A DNA stretch of 64,000 nucleotides, from positions 1,054,001-1,118,000 of the forward strand of contig JAEPMJ010000001.1 of the NCBI GenBank assembly GCA_017644005.1. The letters are read 5' to 3'. The stretch is from Rhizobiaceae bacterium (GTDB lineage: Bacteria > Pseudomonadota > Alphaproteobacteria > Rhizobiales > Rhizobiaceae). Shown here in pieces: positions 36,612 to 43,350 of this stretch. A program made the translations under genes and the position numbers. Below the pieces are notes generated by a model. That model was not told where the DNA came from. It worked only from the letters and a program-made list of their open reading frames with translations, and did not search any database. Every line of letters starts with the position of its first letter. Positions within the stretch are counted from its first letter, which is position 1.

Positions 36612-37569
36612 TTTTCGCCCTCTGCCAGTATCCGGCCCATACACGGCTGGACGGGAGATTGAGCGTGCCGCCAAGCAGCGCCATTGCGTTGCTGCCGTTC
36701 GACCGGCAGCGGTGATCTTCCAGCCACGCTGCATGGTTGGCGTACTGGTACAGGTACTTGTGGCTGACTTGGTGGTGCTGGCCGATCACCATGCGGCGAA
36801 GGCGCGAGAAGTAGCTTTCGACCCAATTGGTGTGCTTGCCGTTGCCGTCGCTGTACGCCTCTGAGTGATTAATGCGGCTGGACCGGAACTGCATTTCCAG
36901 CGCGTCCCAATGGGTAGCCTCGTCGGCAAAGACGTGAGCGTCAGCCGCCATGCGGGCACGGGCTATAGAAACGCCATCCGCTTCCGAGCGGCGAACGAAG
37001 GTGAGAGTCCGTCCCTTGCGCTGGCGAAGCGCGACGACGACGCGGCGGGCACCACGGTTCGGGTAAATGCGACGGTCAACGCGATCTTCAACGCGGTTTT
37101 CCTGACGCGGTGTTTTCTGGAAATGCGCGCCGTCAATCTCGACTTCGCCATCTAGCGTGGCATTGACGGTTTCGGCAGCAAGCGCTTCACGCAGTTTGTG
37201 CGCCATCACGAATGCGGTCTTGTACTGCACGTCCAGATCGCGGCTGAACTGGACCGCCGACATGCCTTTCGAGCCGTTCACAAACAGGCAGATCGCCGCC
37301 AACAGATCGGTGAAGGACAGTTTGCGCGAGGCAAACATGGTGCCGCTAGTCACGGTGAAGTGCTTGTTGCAGGCGATGCAGCGAAACGTAGGGCGGTTCT
37401 TGATCGGCTTGGCTTCGATGCAGCCGCACTCAGAGCAGATTGGCTCTCCGTCTGTCTCGGGCCAGCGTAGTTTGCGGAACGTCTCATAAGCCTTTTCCTC
37501 ACCACCCTGATAGATCGCCTTGAGCGAGAGGGTTCGGGATTGGGCCGAAAGAAGGAAGTGTTGCGCCAT
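36604..37569 (-). CDS. IS1595-family transposase (ISXO2-like)
   Basis: A 321-residue transposase with an N-terminal zinc ribbon (CSECGCIEAKPIKNRPTFRCIACNKHFTVTSGTMF). A helix-turn-helix-like region (LTFTDLLAAI-type, here SFTDLLAAICLFVNGSKGMSAVQFSRDLDVQYKTAFVMAHKLREAL) follows. The ISXO2-like catalytic domain has LDGEVEIDGAHF (first acidic residue), a later FADEATHWDAL and HSEAYSDGNGKHTNWVESYFSRLRRM, where Asn/Glu close the site. It is intact. A palindromic operator covers the bases directly before its ATG, so the element likely represses its own transposition. Confidence 0.93.
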   Translation of the reverse strand: MAQHFLLSAQSRTLSLKAIYQGGEEKAYETFRKLRWPETDGEPICSECGCIEAKPIKNRPTFRCIACNKHFTVTSGTMFASRKLSFTDLLAAICLFVNGSKGMSAVQFSRDLDVQYKTAFVMAHKLREALAAETVNATLDGEVEIDGAHFQKTPRQENRVEDRVDRRIYPNRGARRVVVALRQRKGRTLTFVRRSEADGVSIARARMAADAHVFADEATHWDALEMQFRSSRINHSEAYSDGNGKHTNWVESYFSRLRRMVIGQHHQVSHKYLYQYANHAAWLEDHRCRSNGSNAMALLGGTLNLPSSRVWAGYWQRAKNA

Positions 37570-37591
37570 TTGTCATCATATCCGGTGATAT
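37570..37591. promoter_or_regulatory. IS operator A, at the transposase start
   Basis: TTGTCATC-N6-GGTGATAT has the same architecture as site B at 37636 (8-bp arms, 6-bp spacer), with three mismatches in all. It lies directly before the transposase ATG and would block transcription or the ribosome-binding site. Confidence 0.65.
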
Positions 37592-37635
37592 TCTGCACCG
37601 TATATGCTGACTTGAACCATCAATGTCAAGGGTAT

Positions 37636-37657
37636 ATATCATCGTATGTGATGATAT
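37636..37657. promoter_or_regulatory. IS operator B, upstream of the DUF6471 gene
   Basis: ATATCATC-GTATGT-GATGATAT is a perfect inverted repeat with 8-bp arms. It lies 13 bp before the DUF6471 ATG, in the divergent promoter region of the element. Confidence 0.75.
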
Positions 37658-37670
37658 TAAGAGGCCCGAC

Positions 37671-37907
37671 ATGGCGCGGAAGGATGACCCTCAGACGGTC
37701 GAATACGAGACGCGGGCAAAGAACCTTCTGAAAGGCGAGTTGAAGCGGAAAGGTGTCACCTACGGCCAGCTAGTCGAAAAGCTGGCCGCTATGGACATTC
37801 ACGAGACGGAACGTAATCTCAACAACAAGATCAGCCGAGGGGGGTTCAGTGCGGCTTTCTTGTTGCAATGTCTAAGCGCGATCGAGGTGGACTATTTAAG
37901 GTTGTAA
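37671..37907 (+). CDS. DUF6471 domain protein, transposon passenger
   Basis: A 78-residue protein, MARKDDPQTVEYETRAKNLLKGELKRKGVTYGQLVEKLAAMDIHETERNLNNKISRGGFSAAFLLQCLSAIEVDYLRL in outline, with the DUF6471 core. The NNKISRGGFSAAFLLQCLSAI segment resembles a helix-turn-helix of a small regulator. GAGG lies six bases before the ATG. It is divergent from the transposase with two operators between, so it is the best candidate for the element's repressor, though this is inference. The next gene starts inside its 3' end. Confidence 0.8.
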   Translation: MARKDDPQTVEYETRAKNLLKGELKRKGVTYGQLVEKLAAMDIHETERNLNNKISRGGFSAAFLLQCLSAIEVDYLRL

Positions 37908-38860
37908 CCGCACTAACGGTCGCGCTGGTTTTTTGGCTTACGCTCAAAACGACGTGGTTTCTGTCGGCCCTAAATACCGAATATTCCCAATATGCAGAAG
38001 AGGCCGCCGAAGAATACGCCAGCAGTACCCAACAGCGCATAGAAAGCACCTGCACCGACCGAAATCTCCCCGCCTTTTCGGAATGCGTAGGTGAGATAGT
38101 AGAGTCCACAAAGGAAGCCCAGCGCGCCGAACGCGACCTTGCCGCCCAGCGCCGAATGGCCCTTTGGACTCTCGGCATGTTCTGGGCTTCGGTCGCTGCT
38201 GTCGGCGTGACTGCTATTGGTTTGTGGTTCGTTTGGAGAACTTTGGAGGCTACTCGCATGGGTACGAGCGCCGCCGTCGAGGCGGCCAAGGAAGCCGCCG
38301 AGGCGAACCGCATCATGCGAGACGAGCAGAGGCCTTGGATAAGAATTATTCCGCGCCTCCCCAACGGTGTGCGGATTGTCGGTGACGCACTTCAAGTCGA
38401 TGTATCGCCTGTATTCAAAAATATCGGTGCGCGCCCCGCTTACGATGTGTGGATTGAGGCTAAGGCCGTGTTGCCAGGTCAGGGTGTTCTTGGAAACGTG
38501 ACCGCGCAGTTCTTTCAGTTTTGGACAGATGTTAACAATCGCCGCCTTAGACCCATTGCCAACGGGCAAATTGTCTTTCCCAACGAACCCGGTGGCGGGA
38601 TGAATTTCTCGCAGCAGATTAGAGGCCAAGACCTTAACGGCGCGGACCTGACAAAGCCCGACACCGCCTTGCTGCCACACATCTTCGTCTGCTGCGTCTA
38701 TCGGCTTGCCGTAAATGGCCCGCTGCACGTAACTGCACGTTCCTACATGCTTATGCGCACAGACGCTGGTGTCACGAAGATCATAACGGTTGAAAGTTGC
38801 GACTTGCCGGAGGATGCCATCATCGCTGACCCCTCCTTGCAGCCAAGCTACGTTTCCTAG
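37868..38860 (+). CDS. Membrane protein of unknown function, transposon passenger
   Basis: A 330-residue protein with a helix near residues 12-33 (VVTALTVALVFWLTLKTTWFLSAL). A charged coiled region with two cysteines (YASSTQQRIESTCTDRNLPAFSECVGEIVESTKEAQRAERDL) and a second helix near 97-120 (LWTLGMFWASVAAVGVTAIGLWFVW) follow. A soluble C-terminal domain of about 200 residues completes it. The Ala/Glu-rich stretch after helix two resembles the stalk of two-helix envelope proteins found in accessory regions. It overlaps DUF6471 by 40 bp, without a clear ribosome-binding site, so coupled translation is likely. Function unknown. Confidence 0.7.
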   Translation: MSKRDRGGLFKVVTALTVALVFWLTLKTTWFLSALNTEYSQYAEEAAEEYASSTQQRIESTCTDRNLPAFSECVGEIVESTKEAQRAERDLAAQRRMALWTLGMFWASVAAVGVTAIGLWFVWRTLEATRMGTSAAVEAAKEAAEANRIMRDEQRPWIRIIPRLPNGVRIVGDALQVDVSPVFKNIGARPAYDVWIEAKAVLPGQGVLGNVTAQFFQFWTDVNNRRLRPIANGQIVFPNEPGGGMNFSQQIRGQDLNGADLTKPDTALLPHIFVCCVYRLAVNGPLHVTARSYMLMRTDAGVTKIITVESCDLPEDAIIADPSLQPSYVS

Positions 38861-38906
38861 TAACGCGGCGGCCATCGCCGCTCCCAACATCAATGCGCGC
38901 ATAGCG

Positions 38907-38926
38907 CGGTCCTTTCTTAAGGACCG
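38907..38926. terminator. Hairpin near the right end of the IS
   Basis: CGGTCCTT (38907-38914) pairs with AAGGACCG (38919-38926) around a 4-base loop. No T-run follows on the plus strand. It may be a terminator of the membrane protein gene or an outward-reading transcription block. Confidence 0.5.
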
Positions 38927-38961
38927 ACATTAGATTAACAAAAACAACTTCTTAAACGAAA

Positions 38962-38983
38962 TTGAGTTTGCTACCTAACGCCG
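38962..38983 (-). repeat. Right terminal inverted repeat
   Basis: 22 bp; on the inward (minus) strand it reads CGGCGTTAGGTAG followed by CAAACTCAA. It supplies the TAG stop codon now used by the truncated glycosyltransferase. Confidence 0.88.
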
Positions 38984-40923
38984 CACAGGTGAGGATCGCG
39001 CCGCAACTGGAAGACCGCTCGCCAGGCGGCGATCGACTGCATGAACCAGTAGAGCGGCGTGCAGAGTGCGACCAGCCAGATGCCATGCCGCCGTTCGCGC
39101 GGTAGCGTCGTGCGGCCAAGCAGGAAGTAGGCTCCGTAACCCAGCAGGATATTGCTGAAATCCAGCGCAATGATCGCCGGTACGTGCCATGATTGCGCTC
39201 CGCCGGCAGCTATGGTGCAGGCAAACCAGATAATTGTGAGGAGGAACAGTGGGTACACCAGCGCGGACACCACCATTCCTGCATATATTATCTGCGTCAC
39301 CAGGAAAGAAGCCGCCCCCAACTCCCGCACCAACCTGAGCGGGCTTCGCATGTGCACGAACCAGGTCTGGATCCACCCCTTCATCCAGCGCGTGCGCTGG
39401 TTGCGCCAGTCCTTCCAGTTTTCGGGCGCCGTCTCGTAGGTCGGATAGTCAATCGTTTCGGTGCGGTAGCCGAATCTGCGCATGCGCAATCCGAGGTCGG
39501 CATCCTCGGTAACGTTGAACGGGTCCCAGCCACCTATCTTTTCAAGCGCGTCGCGGCGGAAGTGATTGGACGTGCCGCCGAGAGGCAACACCAGCCCGTA
39601 GGCCGACAGGAACGGCAGCATCCCGCGGAAAAGCGCGGAATATTCGAATGCAAACAAACGCGAGAACAGGCTGCGGCGGCCGTTGGAGATCACCAGCGGC
39701 GCCTGCACGCATGCAAGCGACGCATCCGAGGCTTCGAACCGCTGGTGCGCTTCCAGCAGCTGCCATGGGTGCGGCTTGTCCTCGGCATCGTAGAGGACGA
39801 CGATGTCGCCCGTTGCCATGTGCAGCGCATGGGCCAGTGCCTTCGGCTTGGTACGTGGCAAACCGGGCGGAACGCGAACGATCTCTACCCAGGGCCGCAA
39901 TTCGTGCGCTTCAAGGGCGGCAATCGTCGCCTGGTCATCGGCTTCGCAGACGAGTTTGATTTCGAGCTTGCTGCGCGGCCAGACCAGTGCACCGAGAGCC
40001 TGCAGCAGTTCAGGCACAATCTGGTCTTCGCGGTAGAGCGCCACCAGAACCGAATAGCGCGGCAGGGTCGCAGTTTCGAAGCGCCGCAATCCGTTGGTCC
40101 TGCGTCGGGATTGCGCATGACTTGCCGCAGCCAGGCGCAGGGTCGCACAGGCGAAAAAGAACCCCGAAAAGAAGAGGTGCGCAACGAAGATCATCCAGCG
40201 CGGCGCTACCAGCATGGCCGCAGCGAAGGCCGTCACCAGCCCGCCGGCAGCAAAACCCTGAAACCCGGTGAGGACCAAACGGGATGAACAATAGGGCAAA
40301 GCGTCGAATAGCTGGGCAATCGCACGTTCGCCGATCACACGCTCGCACCGCGCACTGATGGCGGCGCGCATGGCGGACTGCGTTGTGATGCGCAAGCGTG
40401 CGAGCAGCCCGGGATCGATGTCCTTGCGTTCCAGAATGCGCCGAAACCCTTCAAGGTTGGGGGCCACGAAGACGCTTCCCGTACCGTCACCTGTAACGGA
40501 ACGCACAAACCGGGGACCGTCGGCCGAGCGCAGAAGGGCGAGTCCGTCGCGATTTCGCAACGCCAACGTGTCTGCTTCCACATGCCGGAGAAAGTCGATG
40601 CCCAAAACCGCGGCGATGGCCTGGAAGAAGTCGGCCTCGCTACGGTGACCCGATACAAGCAATTCGGCCTGAAGGGTCGTGCCATTGGCACGCGCGCGCG
40701 CTTCGGCCCCGCGAATGACTTCTCCGGGCAGGTTCAGACAACGCAGAACTGGCCGCCAGAGTGCGATCTCGCCGGCCAGTTCTTGCCTGCGAGCTCCTTG
40801 CAGGGAGGGCCCGCAGTCGTGGAGTAAGGCGGTGCCGTCGGTTCCCCACGGCAAAATCTGCCCCGTACCCGGCCGCAAGCGGGCCGGGTACGGGGCTGAA
40901 ATTTCCGGCGGGGTCTCCGGCAC
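38971..40923 (-). CDS. GT2 glycosyltransferase, 3' end truncated by the IS
   Basis: A 650-residue membrane glycosyltransferase like cellulose synthase. An N-terminal T2SSE_N/MshEN-like domain (LQAELLVSGHRSEADFFQAIAAVLGIDFL) precedes two helices. The catalytic domain has YSVLVALYREDQIVPELLQAL, DAEDKPHP (DxD), NVTEDADLGLRM (TED) and NQRTRWMKGW (QxxRW). More helices follow. The last four residues (CGVR) and the stop come from the IS; the native tail WEKTPHPGRPDPPPP lies beyond the element. The likely start is a GTG at 40923, six bases past the crotonase stop, so it is in the luxI operon. It may retain activity, as catalytic residues are intact. Confidence 0.88.
   Translation of the reverse strand: MPETPPEISAPYPARLRPGTGQILPWGTDGTALLHDCGPSLQGARRQELAGEIALWRPVLRCLNLPGEVIRGAEARARANGTTLQAELLVSGHRSEADFFQAIAAVLGIDFLRHVEADTLALRNRDGLALLRSADGPRFVRSVTGDGTGSVFVAPNLEGFRRILERKDIDPGLLARLRITTQSAMRAAISARCERVIGERAIAQLFDALPYCSSRLVLTGFQGFAAGGLVTAFAAAMLVAPRWMIFVAHLFFSGFFFACATLRLAAASHAQSRRRTNGLRRFETATLPRYSVLVALYREDQIVPELLQALGALVWPRSKLEIKLVCEADDQATIAALEAHELRPWVEIVRVPPGLPRTKPKALAHALHMATGDIVVLYDAEDKPHPWQLLEAHQRFEASDASLACVQAPLVISNGRRSLFSRLFAFEYSALFRGMLPFLSAYGLVLPLGGTSNHFRRDALEKIGGWDPFNVTEDADLGLRMRRFGYRTETIDYPTYETAPENWKDWRNQRTRWMKGWIQTWFVHMRSPLRLVRELGAASFLVTQIIYAGMVVSALVYPLFLLTIIWFACTIAAGGAQSWHVPAIIALDFSNILLGYGAYFLLGRTTLPRERRHGIWLVALCTPLYWFMQSIAAWRAVFQLRRDPHLCGVR
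38984..38991. repeat. Right target-site duplication of the IS1595 element
   Basis: CACAGGTG, an exact copy of 35790-35797. Confidence 0.9.
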
Positions 40924-40929
40924 GGACGC

Positions 40930-41679
40930 TCAGGCAGCCATGCGGGCGATGCGCGCCAGCCGGCGGATCGTCGCATCGTCCTGCAGGGCGTTGTGGAAGA
41001 GCTTGATCTCCCTATCGATGCGGTCGCACAGCAATCCTTCGTCGCCGCGCAGCAGCGTCTTGGTTTGCGAAAGCGCTCTCGCCGGCTTCTTTGCCAAAGT
41101 GCGTGCGATCAACATCGTTTGCCGTTCGGCATCGGTTTCGTTCGCCAGATGTGACACCAGACGCATGCCGAATGCCTGTTCCGCAGTCAGCGTTTCGCCG
41201 AGGCAGAAGAACTTGAACGCATCCGTGTACCCGAGCTTCTCAGGTGCGAGGATGCTGGTTGCCGCGTCGGGTACCAGGCCAAAATCGACAAACGGCACCC
41301 GGAACGTGCTCTCCGGCGAAGCGATAACGAGGTCGCAGTGGAAGAGGATCGTGCAGCCGACGCCGACGGCATCGCCATCCACGCAGCCCAGCAATGGCTT
41401 CGGGAAGGTGGCGAGCACGCGGAACATCTCGGTCACCGCGGCGATCAGATCCCGGTGTCGTGTCTTGTCGAGGAATTCGGAGAAATCTCCGCCGAGACAG
41501 AAGCAACCGGAAAGCCCGCGCAGGATAACCACCCGCGTTTCATCGTCGGCTGCAGCATCGCTAAGCGTCGCCGCAAGGCTCCGGTAGGCTGGTCCATCCA
41601 GTATCGGCCTGCCATCCTGCGACGCGACCGTGATCGTTAATGTGTGGTTCTGAAATTCGGATTCTGGTCGGAAATCCAT
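40930..41679 (-). CDS. Enoyl-CoA hydratase/isomerase (crotonase) family protein linked to luxI
   Basis: A 249-residue crotonase-fold protein. Seen are VVILRGLSGCFCLGGDFSEFLD (oxyanion-hole region) and FPKPLLGCVDGDAVGVGCTILFHCDLVIASPESTFRVPFVDFGLVPDAATSILAPEKLGYTDAF. Neither catalytic Glu of classic enoyl-CoA hydratase is clearly conserved: the first position falls in DFGLVPDAA, so an isomerase or other crotonase activity is possible. It starts 45 bp past the luxI stop and is followed by the glycosyltransferase after 6 bp. In Mesorhizobium loti, crotonase-like genes beside an AHL synthase gene are needed for an unsaturated AHL, so a role in acyl-chain modification is plausible. Confidence 0.82.
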   Translation of the reverse strand: MDFRPESEFQNHTLTITVASQDGRPILDGPAYRSLAATLSDAAADDETRVVILRGLSGCFCLGGDFSEFLDKTRHRDLIAAVTEMFRVLATFPKPLLGCVDGDAVGVGCTILFHCDLVIASPESTFRVPFVDFGLVPDAATSILAPEKLGYTDAFKFFCLGETLTAEQAFGMRLVSHLANETDAERQTMLIARTLAKKPARALSQTKTLLRGDEGLLCDRIDREIKLFHNALQDDATIRRLARIARMAA

Positions 41680-41724
41680 GTCGTGTTCCCTTCTTGACTG
41701 GTTCCGTGAAAATCGAGGCTGGAC

Positions 41725-42363
41725 TTACGAGGCTTTCCTGTAGCCGATGAAATCCGGCTCACCCTGAGCCAGTACTGCGGCGTCGAAATTGCGCTTTTCG
41801 CGTACCGTGCGAAGCGTCGTTTCGTCGAAGGTGAGCAGGGTTGCGACCACCTGCTGGCGACCATAGGTTCGCTGGTAGCCGAGCGGCTGGGCGAGAAAGC
41901 GAAGCTGCAAGGCACGCAGAACCCACATGGGTTCGAACTCGATAATCACCTTGTTGACCCCGCGCGGCATTCCCCATTCGATAAAGCCGGCAATCAACTC
42001 ACTGCCGACGCTGGAAACGCCCCAGCGTCCCTCGCGATAGGGCTTGGCGACGGCGTAGCGTGTGAGTTCGAAAACATCCGGCCCGCATGGCGGTGTGCCT
42101 TCGTATAGGTCGGTCAGAACCTCCGTCAGCAGATGCGGACGGGTGGTTGGCAGCATGCGCTGGTAACCGGCCAGCTCGCCATTGCGAATGACCAGGTGGT
42201 GAGTCGCTTCTTCATGGTCGAACTGGTCGATCTCCAGCCCGTCCGGACGGCGTAGGTCATCCCACCCCATCTCATCGACAAAAATGCTGTGCCTGAGAGA
42301 ATGAACCGCCTGCCACAGGTCAGGCCGATCCATCAATTCGCTGGTTGAAAATGCGTACAACAT
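41725..42363 (-). CDS. Acyl-homoserine-lactone synthase (LuxI family)
   Basis: A 212-residue LuxI-type synthase. Conserved positions are visible: Arg and Phe in SLRHSIFVDEMGWDDL, the Asp pair in EIDQFDHEEATHHLV, Arg in AGYQRMLPTTRPHLLTEVL, and Glu/Arg in VFELTRYAVAKPYREG. It makes an N-acyl-homoserine lactone from S-adenosylmethionine and an acyl carrier. AGGGAG lies before the ATG. A lux-box-like dyad sits upstream, centred near -42 of a likely start site. The acyl chain cannot be predicted, but the adjacent crotonase hints at an unsaturated chain. Confidence 0.94.
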   Translation of the reverse strand: MLYAFSTSELMDRPDLWQAVHSLRHSIFVDEMGWDDLRRPDGLEIDQFDHEEATHHLVIRNGELAGYQRMLPTTRPHLLTEVLTDLYEGTPPCGPDVFELTRYAVAKPYREGRWGVSSVGSELIAGFIEWGMPRGVNKVIIEFEPMWVLRALQLRFLAQPLGYQRTYGRQQVVATLLTFDETTLRTVREKRNFDAAVLAQGEPDFIGYRKAS

Positions 42364-42418
42364 AACAGTCTCCCTTGTTGAGGAAGACCAGTGTACGACG
42401 GCCCAACCGACTCGAAAT

Positions 42419-42432
42419 TACGCGATCACGTA
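42419..42432. promoter_or_regulatory. Lux-box-like dyad upstream of luxI
   Basis: The sequence TACGCGATCACGTA has TACG/CGTA arms and a partly symmetric centre, centred at 42425.5. A -10-like TACACT on the minus strand (42396-42391) predicts transcription from about 42384. The dyad would then be centred near -42, the usual position for LuxR-type activation. Confidence 0.55.
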
Positions 42433-42466
42433 GTGAACAGAAAGCCGCTAAACTACAAGTTGAGTG

Positions 42467-43198
42467 CTAGGCGATATAACCATGCCGGATTGCTTCCGCA
42501 ATCGCCTGGACCCTGTTCGACGCACCAAGTTTGGCCTTGGCGTTAAGCAGGTGTTTTTCCGACGTGTGCTCGGAAATCCCGAGTATCTGGGAGATCTCCC
42601 ACTCGGACTTGCCGGCCGCCGCCCAGCGCATGCACTCTTTCTCGCGCGGCGTCAGCTCGGGTCGATGGTCGATGGTCGGCGTGCCGGCGGTCAGTTGAAT
42701 TGCTCGTCCGATCGCATAAGTCGACGCCAATGAGATCAGCCGCACGGCGTGCTCGTCGAGATCCACCCGCTCGCCCCCAAGCGAGATCATGACGATCTCC
42801 CCTTCGAGAGTGACGAGCGGCAATGCATAACCGTCATTGAGCTTGTAGGCGCCGGCATCGCAGAAGACCTCGCGCGCGCTCCGATCAAGGTCGATGCGCG
42901 CCGCGGCGTCACTCCAGGTAACCTGCGACGGATTCTTGCGCATATACTGAACGAGCGGATCGTGATCGACGTAGTTGCGCGTTACGTAGCGCTCCAGCCA
43001 ATCCATCGGCCAGTCACACAAAAGCACATGGCCGCGCTGTTCTTCACCCGGCGTGCCCTGTCCTGGGACGGTGCCGGCCAAAAGCGCCGTCAGGCCGTAT
43101 TGCGAGGTAACGTCGACCAAGGCACGACACACATCCTCAGGTGTGTGAGCGTTCTGTATTCTGTCGATGTATTCCAGCGTCTTGTCGAAATGCGCCAT
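42467..43198 (-). CDS. LuxR-family quorum-sensing regulator
   Basis: A 243-residue protein with an N-terminal autoinducer-binding domain and C-terminal LuxR helix-turn-helix. Ligand-pocket residues are in PMDWLERYVTRNYVDHDPLVQYMRKNPSQVTW (Trp, Tyr, Asp, Pro, Trp). The DNA-binding part is LTPREKECMRWAAAGKSEWEISQILGISEHTSEKHLLNAKAKLGASNRVQAIAEAI. It lies just upstream of luxI on the same strand and should respond to the AHL made by that enzyme, activating through the dyad between the two genes. Confidence 0.94.
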   Translation of the reverse strand: MAHFDKTLEYIDRIQNAHTPEDVCRALVDVTSQYGLTALLAGTVPGQGTPGEEQRGHVLLCDWPMDWLERYVTRNYVDHDPLVQYMRKNPSQVTWSDAAARIDLDRSAREVFCDAGAYKLNDGYALPLVTLEGEIVMISLGGERVDLDEHAVRLISLASTYAIGRAIQLTAGTPTIDHRPELTPREKECMRWAAAGKSEWEISQILGISEHTSEKHLLNAKAKLGASNRVQAIAEAIRHGYIA

Positions 43199-43292
43199 GG
43201 CAATTGCGGCCCCATCATGCCCCTGTACGCGTTAGGCAAACGTATTGACAATTTGGTTCTAATTCAACCTTGGCTGTGTATGCTTTGCAAAA

Positions 43293-43308
43293 ACAACCAA
43301 ACGGTTGT
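43293..43308. promoter_or_regulatory. Inverted repeat upstream of the solute-binding protein gene
   Basis: ACAACC-AAAC-GGTTGT is a perfect 6-bp inverted repeat in the 152-bp divergent region between luxR and the solute-binding protein gene, 43 bp before the latter's ATG. It may be an operator. A TTGACA (43248-43253) is also present upstream. Confidence 0.4.
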
Positions 43309-43350
43309 AGGCACCTGGCGTTCGGCGCCGTTGAAAAATATGGAGTTCCA

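Larger units (their letters stand above)
35798..38983. mobile_element. IS1595-family transposon with passenger genes, 3,186 bp
   Basis: The ends are inverted repeats of 22 bp, 35798-35819 and 38962-38983, matching at 19 of 22 positions (both start CGGC and end CAAACTCAA on the inward strand). They are flanked by the 8-bp direct repeat CACAGGTG. Inside are a transposase (minus), a gene coupled to its 3' end, a lipoprotein gene, a DUF6471 gene and a membrane protein gene. Two operator copies lie in the divergent region. The element interrupts a glycosyltransferase gene, and precise removal restores that frame. No frameshift is seen in the transposase, so it may be active. Confidence 0.92.

Noticed and set aside
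39193..40287. 364-residue plus-strand frame opposite the glycosyltransferase
   Set aside because: Shadow frame; composition is His/Arg/Gln-rich, as expected for antisense of a membrane protein gene.
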